The translations under genes and the position numbers were made by a program. A stretch of 17,267 bases of DNA, from positions 1 to 17,267 of the forward strand of contig CALUZE010000013.1 in the NCBI GenBank assembly GCA_944325235.1, read 5' to 3'. The stretch comes from an uncultured Elusimicrobiales bacterium. GTDB taxonomy: Bacteria > Elusimicrobiota > Elusimicrobia > Elusimicrobiales > Elusimicrobiaceae. Below, in pieces: positions 7,401 to 13,652 of the stretch. Each line of letters begins with the position of its first letter. Position 1 is the stretch's first letter. The notes under the pieces are model-generated. The model was not told where the DNA came from and ran no database searches. It was given only the letters and a program-made list of their open reading frames with translations.

Positions 7401-9476
7401 GCGCAGGAATTCCGCCTGGTCTTTGTTGATATCCGCCCGGTAGGAGGTCTGCCCGATGACGGAATCGGCCATTACGCCGAACAATTCCTCGCTCTTTTTG
7501 TTCCACAGAATGTATTTGCCGTCATAATCTTTGACCGAAAGAGAAACCGGCAGGTTGTTAATAACCGTCTGCAGGAAGTTTTTCGCGTCCACAATGGCTT
7601 TTTCCTGCGCTTTCTTTTCGGTGATGTCCTCGGCCACCGTCAGCACCATAAACGGCTTGCCTTCTTTGTCAAACACGGGCGCTTTGATGAGGTGCAGCAA
7701 AATTTTATCCCCCCGCAAGGTGGTGTACCATTCTTCGGGGAATTCCACCATTTTCCCGTCGCGGAAGATGGCTTTTTCGCGCTGGCCGTAAAAATCGTCC
7801 TTGGCCAGGTATTCCCGCTCATCCGGGAACAACTCGTGCGCGCGGCGGTTGATGAACGAGAGTTTGTCGTCCTGCCCCCGGGCATAAATGGCCACCGGCA
7901 CCTGGTCCAGCAGCGTTTGCAGGAAGTTTTTGGTTTCAATGAGCGCGCGTTCCTGGGCTTTCTTTTCGGTGATGTCTTCCACCAGCGTGACCACAAACTG
8001 CGTTTCAATATTTTCGCCCTTCACCGGCACTTTTACCATATGCAGCAATTTCTTTTGACCGGCACCGGTGATGTATTCTTCCTCCGGGATGTCCAGCGTT
8101 TGGCCGTTTTCCAGCACGGCACGTTCGCGCATGATATAATCGTGCACCTGCTCGGGCGTTTCGTGCGGCAGGGAACCGGTCGCGTCAAAAGCCTCGCCGG
8201 ACACTTCGCCGAAAATTTCTTCGCATTGTTTGTTGCGCACCAACATCCGCCCGTCGGCCGCACGGGCATACAAGCCAATCGGCGCGTTCTGCACGATAGC
8301 GCTTAAAAAGCTGTTGGCGCGGGCAATTTCTTTTTCCTGTTTAACGCGGTTGGTAATGTCTTCCACAATGGAAAGAACCAGCGGTTTGGGGCCGGCATCC
8401 GTCAACGGGACTTTAATTAAGTGCAAGATTTTTTCATTTCCGGCGTGGTCCACATATACTTCTTCGGGGTAATCTTTAATTTTCCCCTCTTTTAACACTT
8501 GCGCTTCACGCAAACAGTTATTTTTTACCACATCGGGGTCTTGATACGGGTGCGGCGTATTGACACATTTGACGTCCGTTTCCCCCAACACCGTCATACT
8601 TTGGCGGTTAAAAAACGTCATTTTGTTGTCGCAATCGCGGGTGTACAGCCCAAGCGGCACATTGTCCAACACGGCGCGCAGCAAGGTGCGGTTTTGCAAT
8701 AAATCCTGCTCGTATTGCTGTTGAGCGGTTACGTCCACATACACCGTTAAAATGGCCTGGCCGCTGCCTTTTTCGGCGGGGGTAAGCACTTTGGTTACGT
8801 TTAAGGTGCGGTCTTCGCCTTTGGCGTTTTTATAAGACAGCAGTACATTTTCCCGCGGGTGTTGTTTTTCGCGCACGTCGCCGTCCAAGCGCTGCACGGA
8901 AGGAATAATCTCTTTGGGCAAGAACTCGTAGACACTTTTGCCCTGCGTGTCGGCGGCTTTAAAGCCAAACATTTTTTCGGCCTGGGCATTCCACAGCGTG
9001 CACACGCCGGCCAAATTTTGCACCGTCACCGGTACGGGATACCCGTCAAACACCGAGCGTAAAAAGTTTTTTTCCGCATTCATTTGTTTAAACAGCGGCA
9101 CCGGCTCCAGCGTAAGCATAATAAACGGCGTGGACGCCAAAACCCCCGCCCCGGCGCTGACGTACACTTCGTCGGCGTTGCGGTTGACCAGCTGAATGAC
9201 GGTTTTGCGGGCGGTTTTATCGTCGGCCATCGCGCGCACCTGCGGCATGGTAAGGCCCAGTCGGGCCACGTTTGTGCCGTTTAACGAAGCAATTTCGGTA
9301 TGCAGTACGGCCGCGGCGCTGGCGTTGGCAAACACGATTTTACCCGTAGCGTTCAGCAACAACAAAGCCGTGGGGAATTGTTGCAAAAAAGCCAACATTT
9401 CCGGTGTGAGCGTTTTGATTACTTGCGGTGCGGGAGTATCTTTTTTAGAGAAAAACGAAAAAATGCTATTGGACAT
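4404..9476 (-). CDS. Giant cytoplasmic multi-PAS/GAF sensory protein without an output domain
   Basis: A 1690-residue protein with no signal peptide or membrane segment. I read PAS-type domains at about 25-130, 135-255, 260-378, 384-506, 513-622, 630-750, 757-878, 883-1007, 1045-1155, 1162-1285 and 1295-1405, a GAF domain at about 1415-1565, and a last PAS at 1575-1690. PAS 3 to 6 share a motif of the form PEExY...G.K.LLH..K.PV and end in VEDIT or AEDIT followed by coiled linkers (EKKAQEKA). A proline-rich linker (1011-1036) separates the first eight PAS domains from the rest. No HisKA/HATPase, GGDEF, EAL, HAMP or DNA-binding segment follows; the stop comes directly after the last PAS fold. 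It is probably a sensor hub acting on separate partners, or a kinase that lost its catalytic end. The GAF domain holds a C-T-H-C-L-H group (1506-1511) that might bind metal. The start at 9476 is the first Met with an upstream AGAGGG; the upstream extension (to 9653) is not coding-like. Confidence 0.85.
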   Translation of the reverse strand: MSNSIFSFFSKKDTPAPQVIKTLTPEMLAFLQQFPTALLLLNATGKIVFANASAAAVLHTEIASLNGTNVARLGLTMPQVRAMADDKTARKTVIQLVNRNADEVYVSAGAGVLASTPFIMLTLEPVPLFKQMNAEKNFLRSVFDGYPVPVTVQNLAGVCTLWNAQAEKMFGFKAADTQGKSVYEFLPKEIIPSVQRLDGDVREKQHPRENVLLSYKNAKGEDRTLNVTKVLTPAEKGSGQAILTVYVDVTAQQQYEQDLLQNRTLLRAVLDNVPLGLYTRDCDNKMTFFNRQSMTVLGETDVKCVNTPHPYQDPDVVKNNCLREAQVLKEGKIKDYPEEVYVDHAGNEKILHLIKVPLTDAGPKPLVLSIVEDITNRVKQEKEIARANSFLSAIVQNAPIGLYARAADGRMLVRNKQCEEIFGEVSGEAFDATGSLPHETPEQVHDYIMRERAVLENGQTLDIPEEEYITGAGQKKLLHMVKVPVKGENIETQFVVTLVEDITEKKAQERALIETKNFLQTLLDQVPVAIYARGQDDKLSFINRRAHELFPDEREYLAKDDFYGQREKAIFRDGKMVEFPEEWYTTLRGDKILLHLIKAPVFDKEGKPFMVLTVAEDITEKKAQEKAIVDAKNFLQTVINNLPVSLSVKDYDGKYILWNKKSEELFGVMADSVIGQTSYRADINKDQAEFLREADLRVFESKKEQDIPQELISTASEGVKIMHTVKTPVFNVDGTPNCLLVVSEDITAKTKMEKQIREASDKNTLLVENAREGIVILEDAKVIYANHAFCQLLGYKDVKEAKGKHLSELVAEDHRMFLKDKYDAVVAGADDASSAIDVRFLKQNGQEVETEFAAVASRYLGRRIVLCFVRDVTAANRMLREVKTERECFRSAFEKCVTPAFIMSHKGYISVMNEACRAMFHFTEADKNFYRNVYMKPAISLAARRQLKAGNPAHMDYVFDFDRAAKMFPGRIEGTGKIPLSVSFVPINKRDAKDGTVEADYVVFLERKDGPCPPPPPVAPQQKPAAPRAPQPPAAPSWVISKSADEMLVLPNSEPYALCDKNWKIDVCNDLFCSLCQLSEEELHGQDLRNLFEADSRQRLDDDLKTLTEDGSLANREYRISLASGLENTAVRVTAIKEADGRYLFVLRNMAFHRQIMKILEERSAQLNALLEATDGIVFGVLFENGRFGHIEQSNKFLARKLGFTHDELVHMPFKDLFFDKGHNSARCHEVLEHAQEEVATQGKTSFKLAVRKKDGSSFDAQVIVTAMDLPTRDEVLVVLRDLTEEIKEVSQDSQEAQELKSVRQALPGLYLKTDSDGRVLEVYSNLPYLDNTQAAKTFLDKKPGVYWPEESASRALFAIKEALSINVSSRFEFEWNVAGTLRYFEAMVTPITGRAEAVLWVKDVSDKHAYDEKIHQLYRVASEPGLSITEQVDKILAFGLKHFEADIGLVIRFDKGRLGLESHVVYATPNDLQVERYMTFPVEECLVDVPDGNVVLWPDLGNTNCTHCLHKEKGFGAMLAAPLYVNGKAQGALCFASRQPRRSFGQGAEEMMGIMARLLSLRIELRETGKMLSEASRSLARTLEYVEMPAVMMDLDYQVTFANRPFLEVTGLRTNNILGRDFFNEVIRNEDLSKRMFKAAENSAAGNAFQVRMDLLHENGLYEDTGWDVFACKNADGEIDGYALIASEN

Positions 9477-9516
9477 ATAAGCCCTCTGTTGACGTAAAAT
9501 AGAACGGCACGGATAT

Positions 9517-9545
9517 ATCTTAATAAATTCCACCCGCCGTTGCAA
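9517..9545 (-). promoter_or_regulatory. Possible promoter of the multi-PAS gene
   Basis: On the minus strand TTGCAA (9540-9545) and TAAGAT (9517-9522) are separated by exactly 17 bases, about 40 bases before the start codon. Each hexamer matches the consensus at four positions or more. It is a weak match, so this is tentative. Confidence 0.35.
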
Positions 9546-9555
9546 CCGTAATGGG

Positions 9556-9581
9556 GTACGCGCGCACGGCCGCGTGCGTAC
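9556..9581. repeat. Ten-base-pair inverted repeat in the divergent intergenic region
   Basis: GTACGCGCGC (9556-9565) and GCGTGCGTAC (9572-9581) form a ten-base-pair stem with one G-T pair and a six-base loop. It lies between the promoters of the multi-PAS gene and the cysteine-rich gene. No T run follows directly, so it is more likely an operator-type site or a structural element than a terminator. Confidence 0.45.
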
Positions 9582-9637
9582 GGGCGGCCCGTCTAACCTT
9601 TTTTTGCCGCACCAAAATGGCGAATGGGCGCTAAAAA

Positions 9638-9654
9638 TTTGGTACGATAACAAA
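9638..9654 (+). promoter_or_regulatory. Extended -10 promoter of the cysteine-rich protein gene
   Basis: TTTGGTACGATAACAAA includes the extended -10 TGGTACGAT (9640-9648). The whole 17-mer, plus one more A upstream, is identical to the sequence before the pilin-like gene, which suggests a shared regulator or sigma factor preference. Confidence 0.6.
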
Positions 9655-9669
9655 CATCGGAGAACCGTT

Positions 9670-10260
9670 ATGAAACGTTTTTATTTGTTAGCCGGAACCG
9701 TACTTTTAAGCGGAGCCTTCGCCGCCCTGCACGCGGCTGATGACGCCTACAAACCGCAAACGGTGCGCCAAACGCCCCAATACCTGACGACGGACCCCGC
9801 CCTGGTGGAAGATACCTGCCCCGGGCACGATATTTTGAAGCGTTTTACCTGCACCAAAGCCCAAAAACCCGGCTATTCCTGCTATGACGTGTATATGGTG
9901 CAGGGGGACCCCATCGCGTCCGAACGTTATACGCTGTTGGACCAGACCGTAACGATTGAAAACTCCTCCGCCGAGCCGCGCTGCACGTTTACGGACGAAA
10001 TGACGTGCGACAACTTTTTAAACGCGCTGAATTACAATTTGGATTTTTCGTGGTTTATTTCCAACTTTCCCTCCTCCTCTTTCCCGCAATGCGGGGAAAC
10101 GTATTCCTGCACGCGCATTGCGTGCCTGCGCCCGCTGGCGCCGGCCGCGGACGGAACCCCCCGCTCGGAAAAACTTTCCTGCGTGTACAAGAAAAACCAG
10201 ATTTTCTTTTTGGGCGCCGAACTGACCTGCCAGGACAAAAACGCTCCTGCCGCCCGCTAA
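9670..10260 (+). CDS. Exported cysteine-rich protein of unknown function
   Basis: I do not recognise this 196-residue protein. It begins with a signal peptide (MKRFYLLAGTVLLSGAFAALHA, cleavage near residue 22). The mature chain has ten cysteines at 50, 61, 71, 105, 113, 141, 147, 152, 171 and 187, an even number that fits up to five disulfides and an extracytoplasmic location. None are in CxxC or CxxCH form, so thioredoxin or cytochrome c roles are unlikely. The ATG at 9670 is preferred over an upstream ATG (9574) because it opens the signal peptide and follows CGGAG (9658-9662). It is divergent from the multi-PAS gene and shares an 18-base promoter element with the pilin-like gene, so a surface or pilus-related role is possible but is only inference. 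Confidence 0.7.
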   Translation: MKRFYLLAGTVLLSGAFAALHAADDAYKPQTVRQTPQYLTTDPALVEDTCPGHDILKRFTCTKAQKPGYSCYDVYMVQGDPIASERYTLLDQTVTIENSSAEPRCTFTDEMTCDNFLNALNYNLDFSWFISNFPSSSFPQCGETYSCTRIACLRPLAPAADGTPRSEKLSCVYKKNQIFFLGAELTCQDKNAPAAR

Positions 10261-10286
10261 CGCACCCCGCGTAAAACGGCCCAAAT

Positions 10287-10295
10287 TGGTATAAT
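10287..10295 (+). promoter_or_regulatory. Extended -10 promoter of the queuosine/folate operon, leaderless
   Basis: TGGTATAAT has a perfect TATAAT with the extended TGn, and only six bases separate it from the ATG at 10302. Transcription should start at or next to the start codon. There is therefore no room for a preQ1 riboswitch or any other 5' leader on this operon. Confidence 0.7.
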
Positions 10296-10301
10296 GAAAA
10301 T

Positions 10302-11042
10302 ATGATTTGGACCCATTTAAAAACCATTTTTTCGTTCCGTTTTTACCACATTCTGGCGTTTGCTTCGCGCCGGTTTATGGTAGGCTTTGGCATTTATTTG
10401 TTTTTGCTGTCCTCCATTGTGTTTTACTTTTTCAGCACCGGCTACATCCGCCAAAACCTGCCCGTCCTGCTCAAAAATTTCCCGCAGGTCACCTTTGAAA
10501 AAGGCTTCCTTACCCAACCGCAAACGCCCGTGTCCGTTTCCGTGCCGCAAAGCGATTTTAAAATTACGTTTGACGCCTCTTTAAAAACGCCCCCCTCATC
10601 AGAGGAAATGCTGCGCGACAACACTCTTTTGCTCGTAAGCGGCAACCAGCTCTATATGGCCGGCAACGGCCGCGTGCAGACCCAAACGCTGCCGGAAAGT
10701 TTTTCGTTCGTCACCTCGCAGGAAAACCTGGAAAAAGAAAAAGACAACCTTTCCGCCGCCTTCAGCGCCGTGGCCTTTTTGACGGGCCTGATGGCCATAC
10801 CGTTTTTGCTGATTTTCGGCTTCTGCCTGGCCGGAGCGACGGGGCTGTTTTTCAAACTGGCGTACCGTTCGTCCGTACCGCGCGGAATGGTGTTTAAGTG
10901 GGCGTTTTTTCTGCTGGGCCCGCTGAGCGCGCTGTGGTACATTCGGCTGTGGTACCCCATTCCGCTTTTTACGTTTGCACAGCTGATTGTGTGCATTATC
11001 TATATGCAGCAAATTTTTAATACACTGCCCGAGGTAAAATAA
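10302..11042 (+). CDS. Four-TM membrane protein, DUF1189-like
   Basis: A 246-residue inner-membrane protein. One membrane segment lies near 26-46, then a soluble loop of about 105 residues (47-150), then three more segments at about 153-177, 198-213 and 218-236. This arrangement, with an N-terminal HLKTIFSFRFYHILAF stretch before the first segment, recalls the DUF1189 family of unknown function; the match is from memory of the layout, not from a search. It is the first gene of the operon and its stop codon is directly followed by the queD ATG, so the two are translated together. A substrate or transport role linked to queuosine or folate would be speculation. No Shine-Dalgarno sequence is present; the mRNA is predicted leaderless. 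Confidence 0.6.
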   Translation: MIWTHLKTIFSFRFYHILAFASRRFMVGFGIYLFLLSSIVFYFFSTGYIRQNLPVLLKNFPQVTFEKGFLTQPQTPVSVSVPQSDFKITFDASLKTPPSSEEMLRDNTLLLVSGNQLYMAGNGRVQTQTLPESFSFVTSQENLEKEKDNLSAAFSAVAFLTGLMAIPFLLIFGFCLAGATGLFFKLAYRSSVPRGMVFKWAFFLLGPLSALWYIRLWYPIPLFTFAQLIVCIIYMQQIFNTLPEVK

Positions 11043-11387
11043 ATGCTTATTAAACTCATCCGCTCGTTCAGCTCCGCCCACCGCCTGCCGCATTACGACG
11101 GGCCCTGCCGCAACCTGCACGGCCACACCTGGAAGGCCGTTTTTGTGATAGAAGGCCCCGTCCGCCCCGACGGTATGGTGTGCGATTTTAAAGTGATTAA
11201 AAAGCTGTTGGACAATTACCTGCCCGACCACCAATTTTTAAACGACCTGCTGGAAAACCCCACCGCCGAAAATCTGGCCCAATATTTGTTTGACAAAACG
11301 GGCGCCGCGCTGAAAAATGAGGGGCTGACCCTGAAAACCCTGGAAATTTGGGAGAGCGAAAATGCCGCAGCCATCGTGGAACGTTAA
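11043..11387 (+). CDS. queD: 6-carboxy-5,6,7,8-tetrahydropterin synthase
   Basis: A 114-residue member of the PTPS family. It converts 7,8-dihydroneopterin triphosphate, the FolE product, to 6-carboxytetrahydropterin, the second step towards preQ0 and queuosine. The zinc ligands are His13 (SSAHRL), His26 and His28 (HGH). The catalytic Cys22 precedes them in the CxxxHGH pattern typical of QueD. Asp62-His63 (PDHQFLND) completes the catalytic set, and PTAEN and the late Glu104 bind the pterin. It follows the membrane protein with no gap, has GAGG (11030-11033) upstream and overlaps queE by 26 bases. The neighbouring queE and folE make the queuosine role more likely than a tetrahydrobiopterin role. 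Confidence 0.93.
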   Translation: MLIKLIRSFSSAHRLPHYDGPCRNLHGHTWKAVFVIEGPVRPDGMVCDFKVIKKLLDNYLPDHQFLNDLLENPTAENLAQYLFDKTGAALKNEGLTLKTLEIWESENAAAIVER

Positions 11388-11955
11388 CGAAATTTTCTAT
11401 TCCATCCAGGGCGAAGGCCGCCACACCGGTATGCCCGCCGTGTTTGTGCGCCTGGCGGGGTGCACGATGAACTGCCCGTTCTGCGACACGAAATACGCCG
11501 CGCGAGACGGCAAACTAATGACGGGCCCCGAAATTTTAAAAGCGCTTTCGGCCTGGCCTGCCAAGGCGGTTATTATCACGGGCGGAGAACCCGCCGAGCA
11601 AGATTTGCCCGCCCTGATTGCCGTACTCAAGGACGCCGGCTACCAGGTGCACCTGGAAACCAACGGCGTGCGTGATACGGACGTAAGCCGTGCGGATTTT
11701 GTGTGCGTTTCGCCCAAAAAATACGTCAGCGCGGACATGCTTAAAAAAGCCGACGTGATTAAAATCGTCGTCGGGCAAGATACCGATTTGGAAGATTTGC
11801 AAAAATACTACGCGTACGAAAACGCCAAAACGCAAATTTATCTGCAACCCGAAAGCAACAAACAGGAGAACATTGACCTATGCGTAAAACTGCTGAAAAA
11901 TCATCCCTCTGCCCGGCTAAGCCTGCAAATGCACAAGCTGGCAAACATACGGTAA
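11362..11955 (+). CDS. queE: 7-carboxy-7-deazaguanine synthase (radical SAM)
   Basis: A 197-residue radical SAM enzyme that rearranges 6-carboxytetrahydropterin to 7-carboxy-7-deazaguanine in the queuosine pathway. The N-terminus NEIFYSIQGEGRHTGMPAVF is the family signature. The iron-sulfur cluster ligands are Cys34, Cys38 and Cys41 (CTMNCPFC), in the standard CxxxCxxC spacing. ITGGEP (72-77) forms the SAM-binding edge and LETNG follows near 98-102. The C-terminus, LSLQMHKLANIR, resembles the usual end of QueE. It starts inside queD with GGAG upstream and shares its last 76 bases with folE. QueC, the next enzyme, is not in the window. Confidence 0.95.
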   Translation: MPQPSWNVNEIFYSIQGEGRHTGMPAVFVRLAGCTMNCPFCDTKYAARDGKLMTGPEILKALSAWPAKAVIITGGEPAEQDLPALIAVLKDAGYQVHLETNGVRDTDVSRADFVCVSPKKYVSADMLKKADVIKIVVGQDTDLEDLQKYYAYENAKTQIYLQPESNKQENIDLCVKLLKNHPSARLSLQMHKLANIR

Positions 11956-12500
11956 GCGAAGAAAAAATTTTAAATAACCTGCGCGAAATTTTGGCCTACA
12001 TCGGCGACGATCCCACCCGCGAGGGCCTGCTGGAAACGCCCTCCCGCATTGTGCGCAGCTGGAAGAAACTTTTTGGCGGCTACCAGATGAAACCGCAGGA
12101 CGTGTTGAAAACCTTCACCGAAGGCTCCTGTGAAGAAATGGTGGTTTTAAAAGACATTGAATTTTACTCCACCTGCGAGCACCACCTGCAGCCGTTCTTC
12201 GGCACCATCAGCATCGGCTACCTTCCCAAAGGGCGCGTGCTGGGTATTTCCAAACTGGCGCGCTTGGTGGAAGTGTTCGCCCGCCGCCTGCAAATCCAGG
12301 AAAAACTCGTGGCGCAAATTGCCGACAGTTTAATGGACACCTTACAGCCCCACGGCGTGATGGTGGTGTGCAAAGCCAAACACATGTGCATCAGCTCGCG
12401 CGGGATTGAAAAACACAACGCCGTTATGGTCACCAGCGCTATCCGCGGCGCGTTTAAAAAGATGGAAGTGCGCAACGAATTTTTGGAAATGATTAAATAA
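11880..12500 (+). CDS. folE: GTP cyclohydrolase I
   Basis: A 206-residue type I GTP cyclohydrolase, which opens GTP and forms 7,8-dihydroneopterin triphosphate, the branch point for folate and queuosine. The zinc ligands Cys99, His102 (STCEHH) and Cys170 (KHMCISSRG) are in place. DDPTREGLLETPSR (43-56), the segment HLQPFFGTISIGYLP and the final TSAIRGAF are family hallmarks. The first 25 residues are an unconserved extension. The ATG at 11880 overlaps the end of queE by 76 bases and is the only standard start codon before the conserved core; AGGAG (11864-11868) lies 11 bases upstream. Its place between the que and fol genes fits supply of both pathways. Confidence 0.96.
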   Translation: MRKTAEKSSLCPAKPANAQAGKHTVSEEKILNNLREILAYIGDDPTREGLLETPSRIVRSWKKLFGGYQMKPQDVLKTFTEGSCEEMVVLKDIEFYSTCEHHLQPFFGTISIGYLPKGRVLGISKLARLVEVFARRLQIQEKLVAQIADSLMDTLQPHGVMVVCKAKHMCISSRGIEKHNAVMVTSAIRGAFKKMEVRNEFLEMIK

Positions 12501-12507
12501 CAAGCGT

Positions 12508-13305
12508 ATGGCAAAACCGCTTTTAATGGGCATTGTAAATGCCACGCCGGATTCTTTCTACGACGGCAACCCGCAAAACAATCTGCCCGCCCTGCTGGCT
12601 AAATGCCGGGAGTACGCAGCCGGCGGCGCGGATATTTTTGACATTGGCGGCGAGTCTACCCGCCCCAACGCCGCGCCGGTGCCCGCGGAAGAAGAAATCC
12701 GCCGCGTGCTGCCCCTTATTCAAGCGGTGCGCCAAAAATGGCCGCAGATTCCCGTGTCGCTTGATACCGTTAAAATCCCGGTTGCGCGCGAAGGGCTCCA
12801 AGCCGGCGTATCCATTATTAACGACGTAAGCGGCACGCCGGACCCGGAAATGTTTTCTCTGGTGCACAAGTTTAACGCGCAAATCGTCCTTACCCATTCG
12901 CGCGGCACCCCGCAAACCATGCAAACGCTGACGCATTACGAGAACTTGCTGCAGGAAGTAAAAGATTTTTTGGCCCGAAAAATAGAACAAGCCCTGTCCT
13001 GCGGCATTCCCAAAGAACATATCATCATTGACGTCGGCTTTGGCTTTGCCAAAACGCGCGAGCAGAATTACGAACTGCTCAAGCACCTTTCGTTTTTTAA
13101 AGATTTGGGCGTGCGGCTGTTGGTGGGATTATCCCGCAAAACGTTTTTAAGCCAAAAGCGCGAACTTCCCCCCAAACGCAAAGCCCAAACGCTGGCCGCC
13201 CACCTGGTGGCTTTGCAAAACGGCGCGGATATTTTGCGCGTACACGACGTAAAAGACACCCGCAAAGTAATGGATTTTTATCAAGAATTGGAGGCCGCCA
13301 AATGA
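12508..13305 (+). CDS. folP: Dihydropteroate synthase
   Basis: A 265-residue TIM-barrel enzyme that joins 6-hydroxymethyl-dihydropterin diphosphate to p-aminobenzoate; it is the target of sulfonamides. Visible signatures are MGIVNATPDSFYDG (7-20), DIGGESTRP (45-53), SLDT (84-87), NDVSG (105-109), DVGFGFAKT (175-183), VGLSRK (206-211) and LRVHDV (253-258). The usual MHMRGTPxTMQ segment reads THSRGTPQTMQ, a mild variation in the pterin loop. No Shine-Dalgarno sequence is evident before the ATG, which comes seven bases after the folE stop. The stop overlaps the next start as ATGA, so the PTPS paralogue is coupled to it. Confidence 0.95.
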   Translation: MAKPLLMGIVNATPDSFYDGNPQNNLPALLAKCREYAAGGADIFDIGGESTRPNAAPVPAEEEIRRVLPLIQAVRQKWPQIPVSLDTVKIPVAREGLQAGVSIINDVSGTPDPEMFSLVHKFNAQIVLTHSRGTPQTMQTLTHYENLLQEVKDFLARKIEQALSCGIPKEHIIIDVGFGFAKTREQNYELLKHLSFFKDLGVRLLVGLSRKTFLSQKRELPPKRKAQTLAAHLVALQNGADILRVHDVKDTRKVMDFYQELEAAK

Positions 13306-13652
13306 CCAAAGTGTACTTAACCCAATGTGGCAGCTTTACGGCCCGCCACGGGCACGACGGAACGTTAAACGAACCCGTGCACGAACACCACTTTCACTAC
13401 GAGGTCACTTTTTACGGGCCGATTAACGCGGAAGGCTATTTGCTGGATTTCCGCCAACTGGCCGACACCTTTCAAAAAGAGTTGGAATCCCGGCTGGAAG
13501 GCAGCGACTTGGGCACCTTTCTTCCGCGCCCCACAACGGAAGCCCTGTGCGTGTGGATGTACCGGCGCATCAAAGACCGGGTGCCGCATTTGTACGCCGT
13601 AAAAGTGGCCGAAGAACCCGACCGCTGGGTGGAATACCGCGGAGAAGAATAA
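13302..13652 (+). CDS. PTPS-III-like pterin synthase, predicted dihydroneopterin aldolase replacement
   Basis: A 116-residue PTPS-family protein, distinct from the QueD at 11043. Zinc ligands are His16 (FTARH), His27 and His29 (HEH in place of HGH), followed by the strand HFHYEVTFYG as in the family. The catalytic Cys four residues before the HxH is absent (Asn23). Instead Glu24 sits three residues before it, giving ExxHxH. That arrangement matches PTPS-III enzymes, known from Plasmodium and several bacteria to convert dihydroneopterin triphosphate to 6-hydroxymethyl-dihydropterin and so bypass FolB. Asp69 is kept but the following catalytic His is Leu70; PTTE (77-80) and the late Glu104 region (VAEEPDRWVEY) are present. 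It lies between folP and folK with ATGA and TAATG overlaps, and no folB is in the cluster. Function is inferred from motif plus context. Confidence 0.8.
   Translation: MTKVYLTQCGSFTARHGHDGTLNEPVHEHHFHYEVTFYGPINAEGYLLDFRQLADTFQKELESRLEGSDLGTFLPRPTTEALCVWMYRRIKDRVPHLYAVKVAEEPDRWVEYRGEE

Noticed and set aside
7035..8306. A 423-codon plus-strand frame opposite the multi-PAS gene
   Set aside because: It is the antisense shadow of the PAS repeats: the minus frame has clear PAS motifs, and the plus product is Phe/His/Gly-rich without family features.
9477..9653. N-terminal extension of the multi-PAS protein
   Set aside because: The extra 59 residues are basic and cysteine-containing and cross the promoter region and inverted repeat; the ATG at 9476 has a ribosome site.
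10261..10301. preQ1 riboswitch ahead of the queuosine genes
   Set aside because: Only six bases separate the -10 element from the start codon, so there is no leader to hold one, and no preQ1 aptamer-like sequence was seen before queD.
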